Part shown: piece by piece, positions 26,440-36,811 of the stretch
How the letters are laid out: each line of letters starts with the position of its first letter
Position numbering within the stretch: the stretch's first letter is position 1
Notes under the pieces: generated by a model
What the model was told of the DNA's origin: nothing
The model's database searches: none
The model's input: the letters and a program-made list of their open reading frames with translations, nothing else
Assembly: GCF_018282115.1 (NCBI RefSeq)
Contig: NZ_CP054306.1
Coordinates: forward strand, 2,093,488 to 2,157,487
Length of the DNA stretch: 64,000 bases
Source: Synechocystis sp. PCC 7338
GTDB lineage: Bacteria; Cyanobacteriota; Cyanobacteriia; Cyanobacteriales; Microcystaceae
Direction of reading: 5' to 3'
Made by a program: the position numbers and the translations under genes

Positions 26440-29436
26440 TCATTGCACTTTGAATTGCTTGACCGCCTCTTGCAATGACTGGGCCACCGCCAGCAGTTCT
26501 TTAAAAGTCGCAGATACGCCACTGGCTTCGCTGGAGTTTTTGTCCGCAATCTGGGCTACCAGGGCCATGGTTTGGGTCACCGATTCACTGGTTTGGGACT
26601 GTTCAATGGCCGCTGAGGTAATGGCTTCCACCAAGCTGCTAATCTGGGCACTCACTGCGGTAATTTGGTTCAAGCTCCGCCTTGTTTCTTCCACTAGTTT
26701 GGTGCCCGCCACTACCTGCTCTGTGCCCGCTTCCATGGCATTAACTACTTCATTCGTTTCTGCCTGAATCGTCGCCACCAGTTGGGAAATTTCGGCCGTT
26801 GCCTCTGCTGATTGCCTTGCTAGGGAACGCACTTCGTCCGCTACCACGGCAAACCCCCGTCCCTCTTCACCGGCATGGGCTGCTTCGATGGCGGCATTGA
26901 GGGCTAGGAGGTTGGTTTGGTCGGCAAAGCTGCCAATTAGGTTCACCACTTTGGAGATTTTTTGGGATGATTCCCCCAACCGTTTCACCTGTTTGGCGGT
27001 GGCGGCCACTGTCTCCCGAATTGCCACAATCCCGTCCACAGTGCGGTTCATGGCATCTTCTCCCTGGTCTACGGTTTGGGTGGCCCGTTGTACCGCCGAT
27101 TCTGCTTGGGCAGCATTTTCTGCCACTGCTTGGATGGATTTGTTCATGGCCTGAAGTCGTTCTAGGGCTTCCGCCACATCCGAAGCCTGTCGATTGGCTT
27201 GCTGGGCTAGTTGCCGCACTGCCACTTCGTTAGTGTCCGTAGTCTCGGTAAATTGACTGGCCGCAGTTTGAACTTGGGTCACAATGCGCCGCAGGCTTTC
27301 GATGGTTGCGTTGTAGGAGTCGGCGATCGTGCCAATTTCGTCCTCGGTGACGTGGGCCCGGATGGTTAAGTCGCCCCGGCTGACGGGGTCTACTTCCATT
27401 AATAATTCCAAGGCCCGCTTTTGCATTTTTTCGCGCATTTGCCGTTGTTCTACCTCGGCTATTTTTTGTTGGGCCAACAGGTCGGAGCGTTCTAAGGCTA
27501 GCCCCACCTGCACGGTCAATTGGCCAAATAAATCGATTTCATTTTGGTGCCAGTCTCTCGGCCCGGAGCATTGGTGGGCGATGAGTAGTCCCAGCAGGTT
27601 GCCCTTGTAGTTGATGGGGGCGACTAAATTGGCTTTGACTTCGAAGGGTTTGAGCTGACCAATGTGGCAGGGAGTTAAGCCGGCATTGTAAATATCTCTG
27701 GTGGCCTGGATGCGTCCGGAACGGTATTTTTCCACATAACTATCAGCGAAACAGGGGTCAGCAATGGTGGCTCCTAGGGCTTTGGGATACCCCTCCGCCA
27801 CGGATTCTACAATTACTGTGCCGGCCCAGGTGGCATCGAATCGATAAACAATCACCCGATCAGCTTTGAGGGCGAGGCGGATTGCTTGGGCGGCGATGTC
27901 AAAAACCTGCTCGCTGTTGATGGCGGCGGAAATTTTTAGGGTCAATTCTTTGAGGATTTGGGCTTGTTGGGCGCTCTCATTGCGTTCCTGGATAAGGTTG
28001 GCCCGGTCTAAAGTAGTTTGCAGTTCTTCGGTCAACTGTTGGAGAAATTGTCTTTCCCTCATTTCCCAATGGTGGGGACGTTGGCAATGGTGGGCCATGA
28101 GCAGGCCGAGGGGGTAGTTATCCCGGTAGAGGGGCACTGTCAAGCTCGCTTTGACTTGGTGTTGCTCCAACCATTGGCGGTGGGAGCTACTGATGCTGGC
28201 ACTGTCAGTGTCGTTGATGGCGACGATCTGGGAAGGAATATCTTCCTGGGCCCAAGGATGGGGGTCTTTGCTGTCAATTAAACCTTGGGTGGCCAAGTCC
28301 AAAGCTTGTACTACCATGGCTTCTGACTGATAGCGGGGATGGTAGTAAAACACTAACCGCTCACAACCAAACAGGGTCCTGGCTTGGTCGAGGTTCTTCT
28401 GAATTACGCCTTGGATTTCGTCAATGTCGGAAAGGTTGGCCCGGGAAAACTCTGTCAATAGTTCTGATTGTTTGAGGGATAAATCCTGCTGATGGCGCAA
28501 TTTTTGAACCTGGGCACTGAGGGCATCAATGGTTTGGTCGGCGATCGCCAATTCATCACCGGCCACGGCTGGGGGTTGGTCTAGATTCCGGTGGGAATAC
28601 TTTGCTTTCGATGCCAGAGCGGTTTGGGCTTTGGTATTTTCCCCCACCATCCAATAGGCAACGAAGGCCGCCCCCACAGCGGTCACCAATAGCCCGATCA
28701 GAATCTGGTCACGGATTTGTTTGGTGGTGGATTCCTTCACCTGTTGCTCCAGGGGGGGAACCTGGAGTCGGTCCACACTGTTGAGATTTAGCCCCCCAAT
28801 CACCCCGGCAGGGATCAAGCCAATTAAAAGAGCTATCAACACCGCCTTATTGCGGAGGGAAAGTCCTCCACCCTGGGCCGGTGGATTGGTTGAGGCAGAA
28901 ACCGGGCTCAAATTGTCCGGATCGGCGATCGCCATGAGGGGAGCCAGGGGTTGCATGGGAGGTAACTCCACCTTGGGCAAATTGATCGGGGACGGTGGGG
29001 TCAACTCCGCTGCCGATTGGGTCAGGGCCGCCAGGGCGTCGGTGTCAATGGCTGGGTTGGAGCTAGTGGCAACATTCTCACCCTCTACAGTATCGGTTTC
29101 TGCCACCAAGGCCTGGGCCATGAATTCAGCCCCATCTACCCCCGGTTCCTCAGCTAACTTTTCTAGGGAAACCAACGTCTCTGCCTCGGTGTCATGGTCT
29201 GCATTGTCGCCATTAATACCATTTTCCTTTCCATCCACGAACCAATTCAGGGATTCCTTTGCCTCACTTTCCACCTCTCCATCAAAGGCGGTAAAAGTAC
29301 TGCTATTTTCTGGCAATTCATCCTGGGCTTCGGAGGTGTTCGTCAACTCAGGAAAGAGGACATCATCAAGGGACTCACCACTGCCCACGGAGGGGATAGC
29401 GTCGGGGCGGCGATCGGAGGGAGGAGTTTGGGTCAT
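26440..29436 (-). CDS. pixJ: PixJ, cyanobacteriochrome photoreceptor and chemotaxis transducer
   Basis: The 998-residue membrane photoreceptor controls positive phototaxis. After an acidic N-terminal 190 residues come two membrane helices (about 195-215 and 245-265). GAF1 follows at about 330-480 and GAF2 at about 500-655, then HAMP-like and MCP signalling regions to the end. GAF2 has the second Cys of DXCF-type cyanobacteriochromes in DPCF (Cys562) and the canonical bilin Cys in TPCH (Cys590). Their 28-residue spacing is as in known blue/green PixJ proteins that bind phycoviolobilin. GAF1 lacks these Cys residues. The MCP tip has [21 protein letters not shown] 263-bp gap with no gene separates its start from pixI. 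Confidence 0.95.
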   Translation of the reverse strand: MTQTPPSDRRPDAIPSVGSGESLDDVLFPELTNTSEAQDELPENSSTFTAFDGEVESEAKESLNWFVDGKENGINGDNADHDTEAETLVSLEKLAEEPGVDGAEFMAQALVAETDTVEGENVATSSNPAIDTDALAALTQSAAELTPPSPINLPKVELPPMQPLAPLMAIADPDNLSPVSASTNPPAQGGGLSLRNKAVLIALLIGLIPAGVIGGLNLNSVDRLQVPPLEQQVKESTTKQIRDQILIGLLVTAVGAAFVAYWMVGENTKAQTALASKAKYSHRNLDQPPAVAGDELAIADQTIDALSAQVQKLRHQQDLSLKQSELLTEFSRANLSDIDEIQGVIQKNLDQARTLFGCERLVFYYHPRYQSEAMVVQALDLATQGLIDSKDPHPWAQEDIPSQIVAINDTDSASISSSHRQWLEQHQVKASLTVPLYRDNYPLGLLMAHHCQRPHHWEMRERQFLQQLTEELQTTLDRANLIQERNESAQQAQILKELTLKISAAINSEQVFDIAAQAIRLALKADRVIVYRFDATWAGTVIVESVAEGYPKALGATIADPCFADSYVEKYRSGRIQATRDIYNAGLTPCHIGQLKPFEVKANLVAPINYKGNLLGLLIAHQCSGPRDWHQNEIDLFGQLTVQVGLALERSDLLAQQKIAEVEQRQMREKMQKRALELLMEVDPVSRGDLTIRAHVTEDEIGTIADSYNATIESLRRIVTQVQTAASQFTETTDTNEVAVRQLAQQANRQASDVAEALERLQAMNKSIQAVAENAAQAESAVQRATQTVDQGEDAMNRTVDGIVAIRETVAATAKQVKRLGESSQKISKVVNLIGSFADQTNLLALNAAIEAAHAGEEGRGFAVVADEVRSLARQSAEATAEISQLVATIQAETNEVVNAMEAGTEQVVAGTKLVEETRRSLNQITAVSAQISSLVEAITSAAIEQSQTSESVTQTMALVAQIADKNSSEASGVSATFKELLAVAQSLQEAVKQFKVQ

Positions 29437-29699
29437 GGTTATAATTTACCAGTTAGGTAACATGGGCAGGGAAGGGGCGACATCAGTACCTCTAGCAGAG
29501 CATCAAGCTTGGTTTGAGGGGTCTATCCTAAAGTCTAAGAAGAGAAATACAAGTACTAAAAATAAAGCTGTAATTGTTTCATTCCTAGTTAGCTTGCTGC
29601 TGAAGCTAAAATTCCAGTCAAAAGTGTAGAAAATTTAGCCAATAGTTAGCAAATTGATCGGTTGATTCGTTTAATAAATTCAATAAAAATCAATAAAAG

Positions 29700-30278
29700 T
29701 TAATTAGGATTAACTTGGGTGGTGGCCACGAGGCGGCCCACTATGGACTGGGCATCCAACACCACATACATCACCCCTGGGGGGCTGACCCAAAATCCCC
29801 GCACATAGGGTGCAAGGTCAGAACTAACGCTGGCGGCGGGGGGAGATTGGATTTGATCCGTTTCACACCAGGTAATGTCCTTCACCTCTGTGACCACTAG
29901 TCCCAACATCTGACTGCGTTGACCTGGCGATCGCCTGCCTCCGCTGGGATCAAGGTCGAAGGGTACACCTCCATTTAAAATAATAACCTGATAGTTGGTG
30001 CGGGAACCGGATTGGAGATGCCAAGGAGATAGCCCCAAAAAAGCGCCAAAATCAATCACCCAGAGCACTTCTCCTCGCCAATTATGAACCCCCATAGTCC
30101 AAGGAGGCATGTGGGGAATGGGGGTAATCTGCCCCAGGGGCACCGTCAGAATCTCCGTTAACTGGAACAGAGGCAAAATCAAGTTGGTGTCTGGTTCAAG
30201 GACAAATTGTAAAAACTGCTGGCGGGGGACTTGGGTATCCCCCAGCATGGCGTTGGAAGAAAAGGTGTTGGCTGGCAA
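29700..30278 (-). CDS. pixI: PixI, CheW-type adaptor
   Basis: The 192-residue CheW-family protein couples PixJ to PixL. It has FLQFVLEPDTNLILPLFQLTE and VHNWRGEVLWVIDFGAFLGL, then the C-terminal CheW strands. The start seems to be TTG at 30278, because AGGAG lies nine bases upstream; the nearest in-frame ATG, at 30248, has a poorer ribosome site. It lies between pixH and pixJ, and the 137-bp gap before it may contain a weak internal promoter. Confidence 0.9.
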   Translation of the reverse strand: MPANTFSSNAMLGDTQVPRQQFLQFVLEPDTNLILPLFQLTEILTVPLGQITPIPHMPPWTMGVHNWRGEVLWVIDFGAFLGLSPWHLQSGSRTNYQVIILNGGVPFDLDPSGGRRSPGQRSQMLGLVVTEVKDITWCETDQIQSPPAASVSSDLAPYVRGFWVSPPGVMYVVLDAQSIVGRLVATTQVNPN

Positions 30279-30414
30279 AACAGTTGCTCCTAGAAATTGC
30301 CCCAGGGGGGACCGGAAAAATCAACAAACTTTAGTAATAGATAATTTGCTCATCGGCTGAGAAAATTAATTGGTTAGCCGGAGAAAATTAACGGGAAAGC
30401 ATAGCGCGTAAAAT

Positions 30415-30774
30415 TTAGATAAATTGCTTAATTACTGTGTTGAACTCCTCTTGATCAATGGGTTTAGTAATATAGGCGTCCGCCCCTTGGCGTTTGCCCC
30501 AAAATTTATCCATATCCGTGGCCTTAGTGGAACAGAGGATGACTGGAATACTTTTAGTTTGATCTTTGTCTTTCAATTCTCGACAAATTTCAAAACCACT
30601 GCGCCCCGGCAGTACAATATCCAAAATAATTACGTCGGGCACCGCCTGGGACAATTTTTCCAAGGCTTCTTCGCCACTGATGGCTGTGGTGACGTTAATG
30701 CCTAACTTCTGACAAAAATCACTGATAATTGAACGTTCTGTGGAGGAATCGTCAATAATAAGTGCGCTGCCCAT
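30415..30774 (-). CDS. pixH: PixH, CheY-type response regulator
   Basis: The 119-residue single receiver domain has the acidic pair in ALIIDDSSTERS, the phosphorylated Asp in VIILDIVLPGRSG, Thr/Ser switch CSTKATDMD and the Lys in YITKPID. It acts with PixG downstream of PixL. The ATG at 30774 was chosen because the receiver fold starts at once; the longer frame upstream to 30852 is AT-rich and lacks similarity. Confidence 0.93.
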   Translation of the reverse strand: MGSALIIDDSSTERSIISDFCQKLGINVTTAISGEEALEKLSQAVPDVIILDIVLPGRSGFEICRELKDKDQTKSIPVILCSTKATDMDKFWGKRQGADAYITKPIDQEEFNTVIKQFI

Positions 30775-30911
30775 AATGTTGCCTCGGTGCTTGATTAGTC
30801 GAAAAGTGAACAATAAACAGTAAACAGTTATAAATCCTAAACCAAACCGCAAAAGTATTGGTTCGGAATTAAGACAGACTCCGCAATTTTTCAGAGTTGC
30901 CTTCGGTCAAG

Positions 30912-32120
30912 TTATTCCGCTGGCACCGATGCTTGCTCTTGGAGGTGTTTTTTGATAGTTTGCAAAACCATGTCCGGGTTGACGGGCTTACTCAAAAAAT
31001 CGGTGGAGCCGACCATTTTGGCCCGCACCCGATCAACAATGCCGTCATTGCCGGTAAGGATGACAATGGGAGTACTTTTGAAAATGGATAATTTACGCAA
31101 CTGTCCACAAATTTCATACCCGTTGGCATTGGGCATTACCAAATCGAGGAAAATTAAATCCGGTTTACGGGCCAGAAGAATGGCGATCGCCCGTAGCGGA
31201 TCATTAACTCCCACAAACCGATAACCGGCTGTGGTGAGGATTTTTTCCATGGTCTGACAAATCAGGGGACTGTCATCCACACAGGCGATCAGAGGGCCAC
31301 TGGGCACATCGGGCTGGGCCACCACTCCCCTCACTGGCGGAGCAATGGGGGGCGGCAAATCGGGAATTTTAATCAACTCCACCAATCCCAACTGCAGATA
31401 GGGCAAAAGGGAAGTGGTTACACTTAACACATCCCGCCTCATGCGCACGGACAAATCCCGTAGGGACTGATTCCCGTCCAGCAATTGCTTGAGGGTTTGG
31501 TACACCTGGGAAGTGGTGCGTTGTTGCAACTGTTCCGCCTGGCGAATGATGGGGGCCGCATTGGGGGAGCGGTCCGCAATCTTGGCCCCCTGCCATTTGC
31601 TCCATAACTGTTGGGACTCGGCAATCATCTGGTCTGCGTCAATCAGCACCAACCTAGTAGAGAGCAAATTATCCTGACGCAGATCACAGGCCACCTCCAT
31701 GGATTGGGTAATGTCAAACAATACTTCTACCACCGTGGCCCGAATGAGTCGGGCGGCCTGTTCCCTGGTGACCTTCTGTTGGGCTACCCAGTGACAGAGT
31801 AGTTGGTATTCCCAGCAAATTTGTAAATCCTGGGGATCAATGCTAGCTAAATCCGTTTGCACAGAGGCTAAATTAGCAGCAATTTGAGGCAGGTAGGAAG
31901 CAATTTGCCGACGCCAACGCCGGACAGCATGACGCCCTCCGGTGGCATACATAATGCGGCCTAGATAAAGATAAAATGACCACTGTTCCCCCGCTGCAGT
32001 GGAAAGAATTAGTTGGCCGCTAAAACGGGGTTGCTTCAGTCCATCGAAGAAACTGGCCTGTCGGGAGGCGGTGAATTCTTGAATTGGAACTGAGTGGGAG
32101 GAGGGAGTGGGAGCTGTCAT
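30912..32120 (-). CDS. pixG: PixG, PatA-type response regulator
   Basis: The 402-residue first gene of the pix operon has an N-terminal PATAN-type region (FFDGLKQPRFSGQLILSTAAG), which in the family binds the PilB/motor side. A helical middle follows, and a C-terminal receiver from about 285 (ACVDDSPLICQ, Asp in LIFLDLVMPNANG, Lys in FLSKPVNPD). It converts PixL phosphorylation into pilus-motor switching; the motor contact is known for related PATAN proteins and is not visible here. The ATG at 32120 is used. The intergenic 256 bp upstream is shared with the divergent M61 peptidase. Confidence 0.92.
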   Translation of the reverse strand: MTAPTPSSHSVPIQEFTASRQASFFDGLKQPRFSGQLILSTAAGEQWSFYLYLGRIMYATGGRHAVRRWRRQIASYLPQIAANLASVQTDLASIDPQDLQICWEYQLLCHWVAQQKVTREQAARLIRATVVEVLFDITQSMEVACDLRQDNLLSTRLVLIDADQMIAESQQLWSKWQGAKIADRSPNAAPIIRQAEQLQQRTTSQVYQTLKQLLDGNQSLRDLSVRMRRDVLSVTTSLLPYLQLGLVELIKIPDLPPPIAPPVRGVVAQPDVPSGPLIACVDDSPLICQTMEKILTTAGYRFVGVNDPLRAIAILLARKPDLIFLDLVMPNANGYEICGQLRKLSIFKSTPIVILTGNDGIVDRVRAKMVGSTDFLSKPVNPDMVLQTIKKHLQEQASVPAE

Positions 32121-32376
32121 TTAATCAAAGGGGGAGGCAGGTCAACAGCAGGATGGAGGGGGGGGGCATACTTATAGCTTGCCCTGAAAGGGGTATGGAT
32201 TGCCAAAGTACGCAAGAAAACTTCATCGACTTTACTAGGCCGACTTTGGCAAAAGCTTTTGTATTAACCATTATCGCACAATCTTAAATGGGATTACCAG
32301 GGTTGATCCCGGCCATCAACATCGTAAATGCGGTACAAAAAAGAGACAATTGCTAAGGCAAACTTCCCCAGACACC

Positions 32377-34131
32377 ATGATCCCAGCTCCCCTTCGCCTG
32401 CACTACCAAGTGGCAATGCCAACCCCCCAGACCCACTACTTTACCGTGGATTTCCATGTCCAAGGTTTCGCTGCTTCTGTACTAGAATTAAAATTTCCCG
32501 TCTGGACACCGGGATCCTATCTGGTACGGGAATATGAACGACATTTGCAGGACTTCCAAGCCCGGAGTCTAATCAGCGGTGAATATTTGGGCCATCAAAA
32601 GTTGGGTAAGGCCCATTGGGCCATTGCCTGTGGAGAGGAAGAAGATATTGCCATTTCCTACCGTATTTATGCCGATGAATTAACCGTAAGAACCAATCAC
32701 TTGGACTATAGTCATGGTTTCTTCACCGGGGCGGCATTGTTTTTTTACCTGCCAGGACACACAGATGTGCCCCTAACCTTAACCGTTGTTCCCCCCGAAC
32801 CAGCCTGGGCGATCGCCACTGCCCTGCCCTGTAAGGCAACGGATCTGACCACGGGGGCAAAAACTTTCCATGCCCAGGATTTTGACACGTTGGTGGATAG
32901 TCCGGTGGAAGTGGGTATCCATCAAGATTACGCCTTTGAAGCCCAGGGTAAGGAACACCATTTTGTAGTCTGGGGCGAAAGTAACTTAGATGGGGAGCGG
33001 TTGGTCAAAGATACCCAGAAAATTATTGCCACGGAAGCCGATCTGTTTGGGACATTGCCCTACGACCATTATTGGTTTTTGCTCCACACATCCAACCAGG
33101 GCTATGGCGGTTTAGAGCATAAAGATTCCTGTGTGTTGAACTATGATCGCTTTGGTTTTCGGGATCCGGAAAAATACCAACGGTTTTTGCAACTGGTGGC
33201 CCATGAATTTTTCCATCTTTGGAATATCAAGCGCATTCGCCCCCAGTCCCTGGAGCAATTTGATTACGACCAAGAAAATTACACCCCTTCCCTCTGGTTT
33301 TCCGAAGGCACCACCAGTTACTATGATCTGCTCATTCCCCTCCGGGCCGGACTGTATGATCGCCAGACCTATCTAAAAAATTTGGGCAAGGAAATCACCC
33401 GCTACCTCACTACCCCAGGGCGTTTGGTGCAACCCCTGGCTGAATCTAGTTTTGACGCCTGGATCAAACTCTATCGTCGGGATGCCAACGGCGATAACAG
33501 TCAAATGTCCTATTACCTCAAGGGGGAATTGGTGACTTTGATGCTGGATTTGCTCATTCGGGAACGACACCAAAATCAGCGTTCCTTCGATGATGTTCTA
33601 CGGGCCATGTGGCAGGAGTTTGGCCAGGAAGAAATTGGTTTTACCCCAGCACAATTGCGGGCAGTGATTACCGGAGTGGCGGATACGGACTTGACCGAAT
33701 TTTTCTACACCTATCTCCACACCACGGCGGAACTTCCCCTCAACGATTACCTGCACCCCTTTGGCTTGTGTATTAAACCCGTGCAGGAAGATTTGACTCC
33801 CTATTTGGGCATTAAGGTTAAATCGGAGGCTGGCCAGGAAAAAGTCACCTTTGTGGCCGCCCATTCCCCCGCCGCCATGGCTGGCATTAGTCCCCAGGAT
33901 TTGTTGCTGGCGATCAATGGTGTAAGGGTTGGGGCCGAACAGCTTTCCCTACGGCTGAAAGACTACCAAGCCAATGATATGATTCAGTTAACGGTGTTTC
34001 ATCAGGATCTGTTGCGGACGGTGGATGTGGTGCTGGCATCTCCCCAAGCAAACCGTTATGAAGTGGCGCCCATGGCCGACCCCTCGGACAGCCAACTTCA
34101 AAATCTGGCGGGCTGGCTAGGTGAATCCTAA
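32377..34131 (+). CDS. M61 family glycyl aminopeptidase-like protein with PDZ domain
   Basis: The 584-residue metallopeptidase has the zinc motif HEFFH at residues 276-280, followed by the conserved W and IKRIRP and a Glu in WFSEGTTSYYD. An aminopeptidase exopeptidase-like GGLEH precedes it at about residue 246. The C-terminal 110 residues form a PDZ domain (YLGIKV...AAMAGISPQDLLLAINGVRV). No signal peptide is seen, so a cytosolic peptidase is inferred. The ATG at 32377 is preferred to a TTG nine codons upstream, since the family begins near LHYQVAMP. Substrate is unknown. Confidence 0.88.
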   Translation: MIPAPLRLHYQVAMPTPQTHYFTVDFHVQGFAASVLELKFPVWTPGSYLVREYERHLQDFQARSLISGEYLGHQKLGKAHWAIACGEEEDIAISYRIYADELTVRTNHLDYSHGFFTGAALFFYLPGHTDVPLTLTVVPPEPAWAIATALPCKATDLTTGAKTFHAQDFDTLVDSPVEVGIHQDYAFEAQGKEHHFVVWGESNLDGERLVKDTQKIIATEADLFGTLPYDHYWFLLHTSNQGYGGLEHKDSCVLNYDRFGFRDPEKYQRFLQLVAHEFFHLWNIKRIRPQSLEQFDYDQENYTPSLWFSEGTTSYYDLLIPLRAGLYDRQTYLKNLGKEITRYLTTPGRLVQPLAESSFDAWIKLYRRDANGDNSQMSYYLKGELVTLMLDLLIRERHQNQRSFDDVLRAMWQEFGQEEIGFTPAQLRAVITGVADTDLTEFFYTYLHTTAELPLNDYLHPFGLCIKPVQEDLTPYLGIKVKSEAGQEKVTFVAAHSPAAMAGISPQDLLLAINGVRVGAEQLSLRLKDYQANDMIQLTVFHQDLLRTVDVVLASPQANRYEVAPMADPSDSQLQNLAGWLGES

Positions 34132-34219
34132 TGCCCTGGAAAACACGGGTAGCACATTATTCCCCTTTGGATGACTGGGGTTAAGTCCAGGGAGTACAAG
34201 TCTTTTTTTTGATTTTCTG

Positions 34220-35137
34220 ATGCACAAGTTTTTGCCGATCGCCTACTTTGAAGATAAGTTTGTCCCGTTTGAGGATGCCAAAATATCCGTTGCTACCCAT
34301 GCCCTCCACTATGGGACGGCGGCCTTTGGGGGTTTACGGGGCATTCCCGACCCTGAAGATCCGGGCACCATTTTACTGTTTCGCCTAGACCGCCACGGCG
34401 ATCGCCTGAGTAAGAGTGCCAAGTTTTTGCACTACGACATCAGTGCAGAAAAAATCAAGGAAGTTATTGTTGATTTTGTCAAGAAAAATCAGCCCGATAA
34501 ATCCTTCTACATCCGTCCTTTGGTGTACAGTTCCGGTTTGGGCATTGCCCCCCGCCTGCACAATCTGGAAAAAAATTTCTTGGTTTACGGCTTGGAAATG
34601 GGGGATTACCTGGCCGCCGATGGGGTTAATTGCCGCATCAGTTCCTGGTACCGTCAGGAGGACCGTAGTTTCCCGTTGCGGGGCAAAATTAGCGCCGCCT
34701 ACATTACTTCTGCTTTGGCCAAAACGGAAGCGGTGGAATCGGGCTTTGATGAAGCCATTTTGATGAATTCCCAGGGTAAGGTCTGTGAAGCCACCGGCAT
34801 GAATATTTTCATGGTGCGCCACGGGCAAATTATCACTCCTGGTAATGAACAGGACATTCTCGAAGGGATTACTAGGGATAGTATTCTCACCATTGCGGCG
34901 GATTTAGGTATCCCCACCTGCCAGCGGCCCATTGATAAATCGGAGTTGATGATTGCCGACGAAGTGTTTTTGAGTGGTACTGCGGCAAAAATCACCCCAG
35001 TTAAACGGATTGAAAACTTCACCCTCGGTGGCGATCGTCCAATTACGGAAAAGTTACGCTCCGTGTTGACAGCGGTGACGGAAAATCGGGAACCCAAATA
35101 TCAAGATTGGGTATTTAAAATTCCTTTGAATGGCTAG
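34220..35137 (+). CDS. ilvE: Branched-chain amino acid aminotransferase
   Basis: The 305-residue fold-type IV PLP enzyme performs the last transamination of Val, Leu and Ile synthesis. It has THALHYGTAAFGGLRG (substrate loop), the PLP Lys in RGKISAAYITSALAK (Lys156), GFDEAILMNSQGKVCEATGMNIF, and TRDSILTIA. Length and motifs fit IlvE, although some close relatives are D-amino acid or aminodeoxychorismate enzymes. It starts 88 bp after the M61 stop and precedes gatC by 56 bp. Confidence 0.93.
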   Translation: MHKFLPIAYFEDKFVPFEDAKISVATHALHYGTAAFGGLRGIPDPEDPGTILLFRLDRHGDRLSKSAKFLHYDISAEKIKEVIVDFVKKNQPDKSFYIRPLVYSSGLGIAPRLHNLEKNFLVYGLEMGDYLAADGVNCRISSWYRQEDRSFPLRGKISAAYITSALAKTEAVESGFDEAILMNSQGKVCEATGMNIFMVRHGQIITPGNEQDILEGITRDSILTIAADLGIPTCQRPIDKSELMIADEVFLSGTAAKITPVKRIENFTLGGDRPITEKLRSVLTAVTENREPKYQDWVFKIPLNG

Positions 35138-35193
35138 TTTTTCTCGGCAATATTAGCGCATTTAGACCGAACTTAAAGAATTAGAGTTAACCC

Positions 35194-35508
35194 ATGTTGG
35201 ATCAAAGCCAAGTTCAAAAAATCGCCCACCTGGCCCGTTTGGACATTACCCCAGAGGAAGAAAGCCAATTTGCTTCCCAGCTCAGCAGTATTTTGGACTA
35301 CTTTGACCAATTGAGTGAACTACCCACCGAAGGAGTGGAACCCACCACCAGAGCCATCGAGTTGAGCAACATTGTCCGGGACGATCGCCACATTAGTTGG
35401 GACGGAGACAATGCGGCCAACACCCGCCAAGCTTTGCTGGACAACGCACCGGAGCCGGAGGGAGACTTTTTTCGAGTCCCCCGTATTATGGGTGGTGACG
35501 ACGCCTAA
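35194..35508 (+). CDS. gatC: Aspartyl/glutamyl-tRNA amidotransferase subunit C
   Basis: The 104-residue helical subunit stabilises the GatCAB complex that makes Gln-tRNA from Glu-tRNA. It has the family opening [28 protein letters not shown] and the C-terminal AVEP-like/LRDD region ([17 protein letters not shown]), ending in FFRVPRIMG. The start ATG at 35194 follows a short AT-rich leader. It converges with the chelatase gene; about 50 bp separate the stops. Confidence 0.95.
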   Translation: MLDQSQVQKIAHLARLDITPEEESQFASQLSSILDYFDQLSELPTEGVEPTTRAIELSNIVRDDRHISWDGDNAANTRQALLDNAPEPEGDFFRVPRIMGGDDA

Positions 35509-35561
35509 TTGAGTCTGGTTACTGAGTAGGGATTACGGTTCTTTTCATTTGACCGACTTGC

Positions 35562-36578
35562 CTAGGGAGCCTGCCAAATTTTTTCATGGTAGGCCCTGGG
35601 TTCGATGTAGGTATCAATCCATTCCCCGTGGCTATGGCCGTGGTCGTGACCATGGTGGTGATGCCCGGGGCCGTGGCTGTGATCATGACTATGGCCATGG
35701 CCTTTAAAAGCAAGGCGAAACTTACAGGCCTCACAATTCATGGCTACCTGCCCCAATTGGGTTTCAATTTCCCGTTCCCGTACCAACGCCAATAATTCCG
35801 GTTGAATACCCATTTCCGCCAGGGACTGAATTTCAATTTCCGGGAAAGCGGTCCGTTGCTCCTCGGTGATAGTGAAAATTTTCTTCACCAAAGCCCCCAT
35901 AAACAAAAAATAGGGCAAAACAATAATGCGCTTGGGCTGATATAACCTAGCCCGGCGGAACCCTTCTTCTAAGCGGGGATGGCTAATGCCAATGAAACAG
36001 GTTTCCACGGTTTGGTAACCACTGCCTTCCCAGAGCATGCGAGCCATTTTATACACATCACCGTTGGCATCGGGATCGCTGGAACCCCGACCCACAAACA
36101 ATAGCACCGTATCTTGGCGATCAATGCCCCGGGGGTTGGCCTCGGGACTATCTAACTGACTCAACCGTGCCTTCCACAAATCAAGAATGGCTGGGGTGAT
36201 GCCAAAATGACGACCGTAGGAAAAACTAATCTCGGGATGAGCCTCGCGACTGCGGTCTAGCTCATTGGTCACATCGAATTTGTTATGGCGGGCCGCAAAG
36301 AGCAAAATAGGCAGGGCAGAAATTTCCCTAAAGCCCTGGCCCACACATTGCTTTACTCCAGCCTGGATATTGGGCTCCGTCAACTCCAAAAAACAGGGGA
36401 TCACCGGGCGAGAATGGTCTAATGCTTGGTACTGGGCTACAAAATCTAAAAACGTTTGGCGACCGTCTTCGTCCCTGGTGCCATGGCCAATCATCAGTAG
36501 GGGTCTTTGGTAGGGCAGGGGGGGAAGCTCAAGCTCAGGAAAAAAGGAAACAGAGGCGGGAACACTGGTTAAGGTCAT
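35562..36578 (-). CDS. cbiX: CbiX-type cobaltochelatase/sirohydrochlorin chelatase with His-rich tail
   Basis: The 338-residue protein inserts Co2+ or Fe2+ into sirohydrochlorin for cobalamin or siroheme. Two chelatase halves are visible: MIGHGTRD with its catalytic His (residue about 33), then [13 protein letters not shown] and a second half ending in [11 protein letters not shown]. The C-terminus has [10 protein letters not shown], a CxxC that may bind an iron-sulfur centre, and a tail rich in His-Gly-Asp (about residues 290-320). CbiX-L proteins of cyanobacteria carry exactly these extras. The metal (Co against Ni or Fe) cannot be settled here. Confidence 0.9.
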   Translation of the reverse strand: MTLTSVPASVSFFPELELPPLPYQRPLLMIGHGTRDEDGRQTFLDFVAQYQALDHSRPVIPCFLELTEPNIQAGVKQCVGQGFREISALPILLFAARHNKFDVTNELDRSREAHPEISFSYGRHFGITPAILDLWKARLSQLDSPEANPRGIDRQDTVLLFVGRGSSDPDANGDVYKMARMLWEGSGYQTVETCFIGISHPRLEEGFRRARLYQPKRIIVLPYFLFMGALVKKIFTITEEQRTAFPEIEIQSLAEMGIQPELLALVREREIETQLGQVAMNCEACKFRLAFKGHGHSHDHSHGPGHHHHGHDHGHSHGEWIDTYIEPRAYHEKIWQAP

Positions 36579-36811
36579 TAGAATGATTGACTGATGAATA
36601 ACAAAAAAATCGAGCTAGGCTCACCGAATCCAGGAGAGTTCAGGGGATCGCAGAAGAAGGATCACAACGGACAGCATCCAGACCTAGACAAGATAACCGG
36701 CATAGCAATTGCGGTAAGTTGATTGGGCGGATTTGACCCCAGCCATGGCTCATTATGCCAGGGTTACTTGGTACTGGACTATGCCCAGGGAGAGCATCAG
36801 CGCCACCAAGC

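Noticed and set aside
28721-29629. 302-codon plus-strand open frame
   Set aside because: Overlaps pixJ on the opposite strand; the sequence reflects the antisense of an acidic linker and has no recognisable domain.
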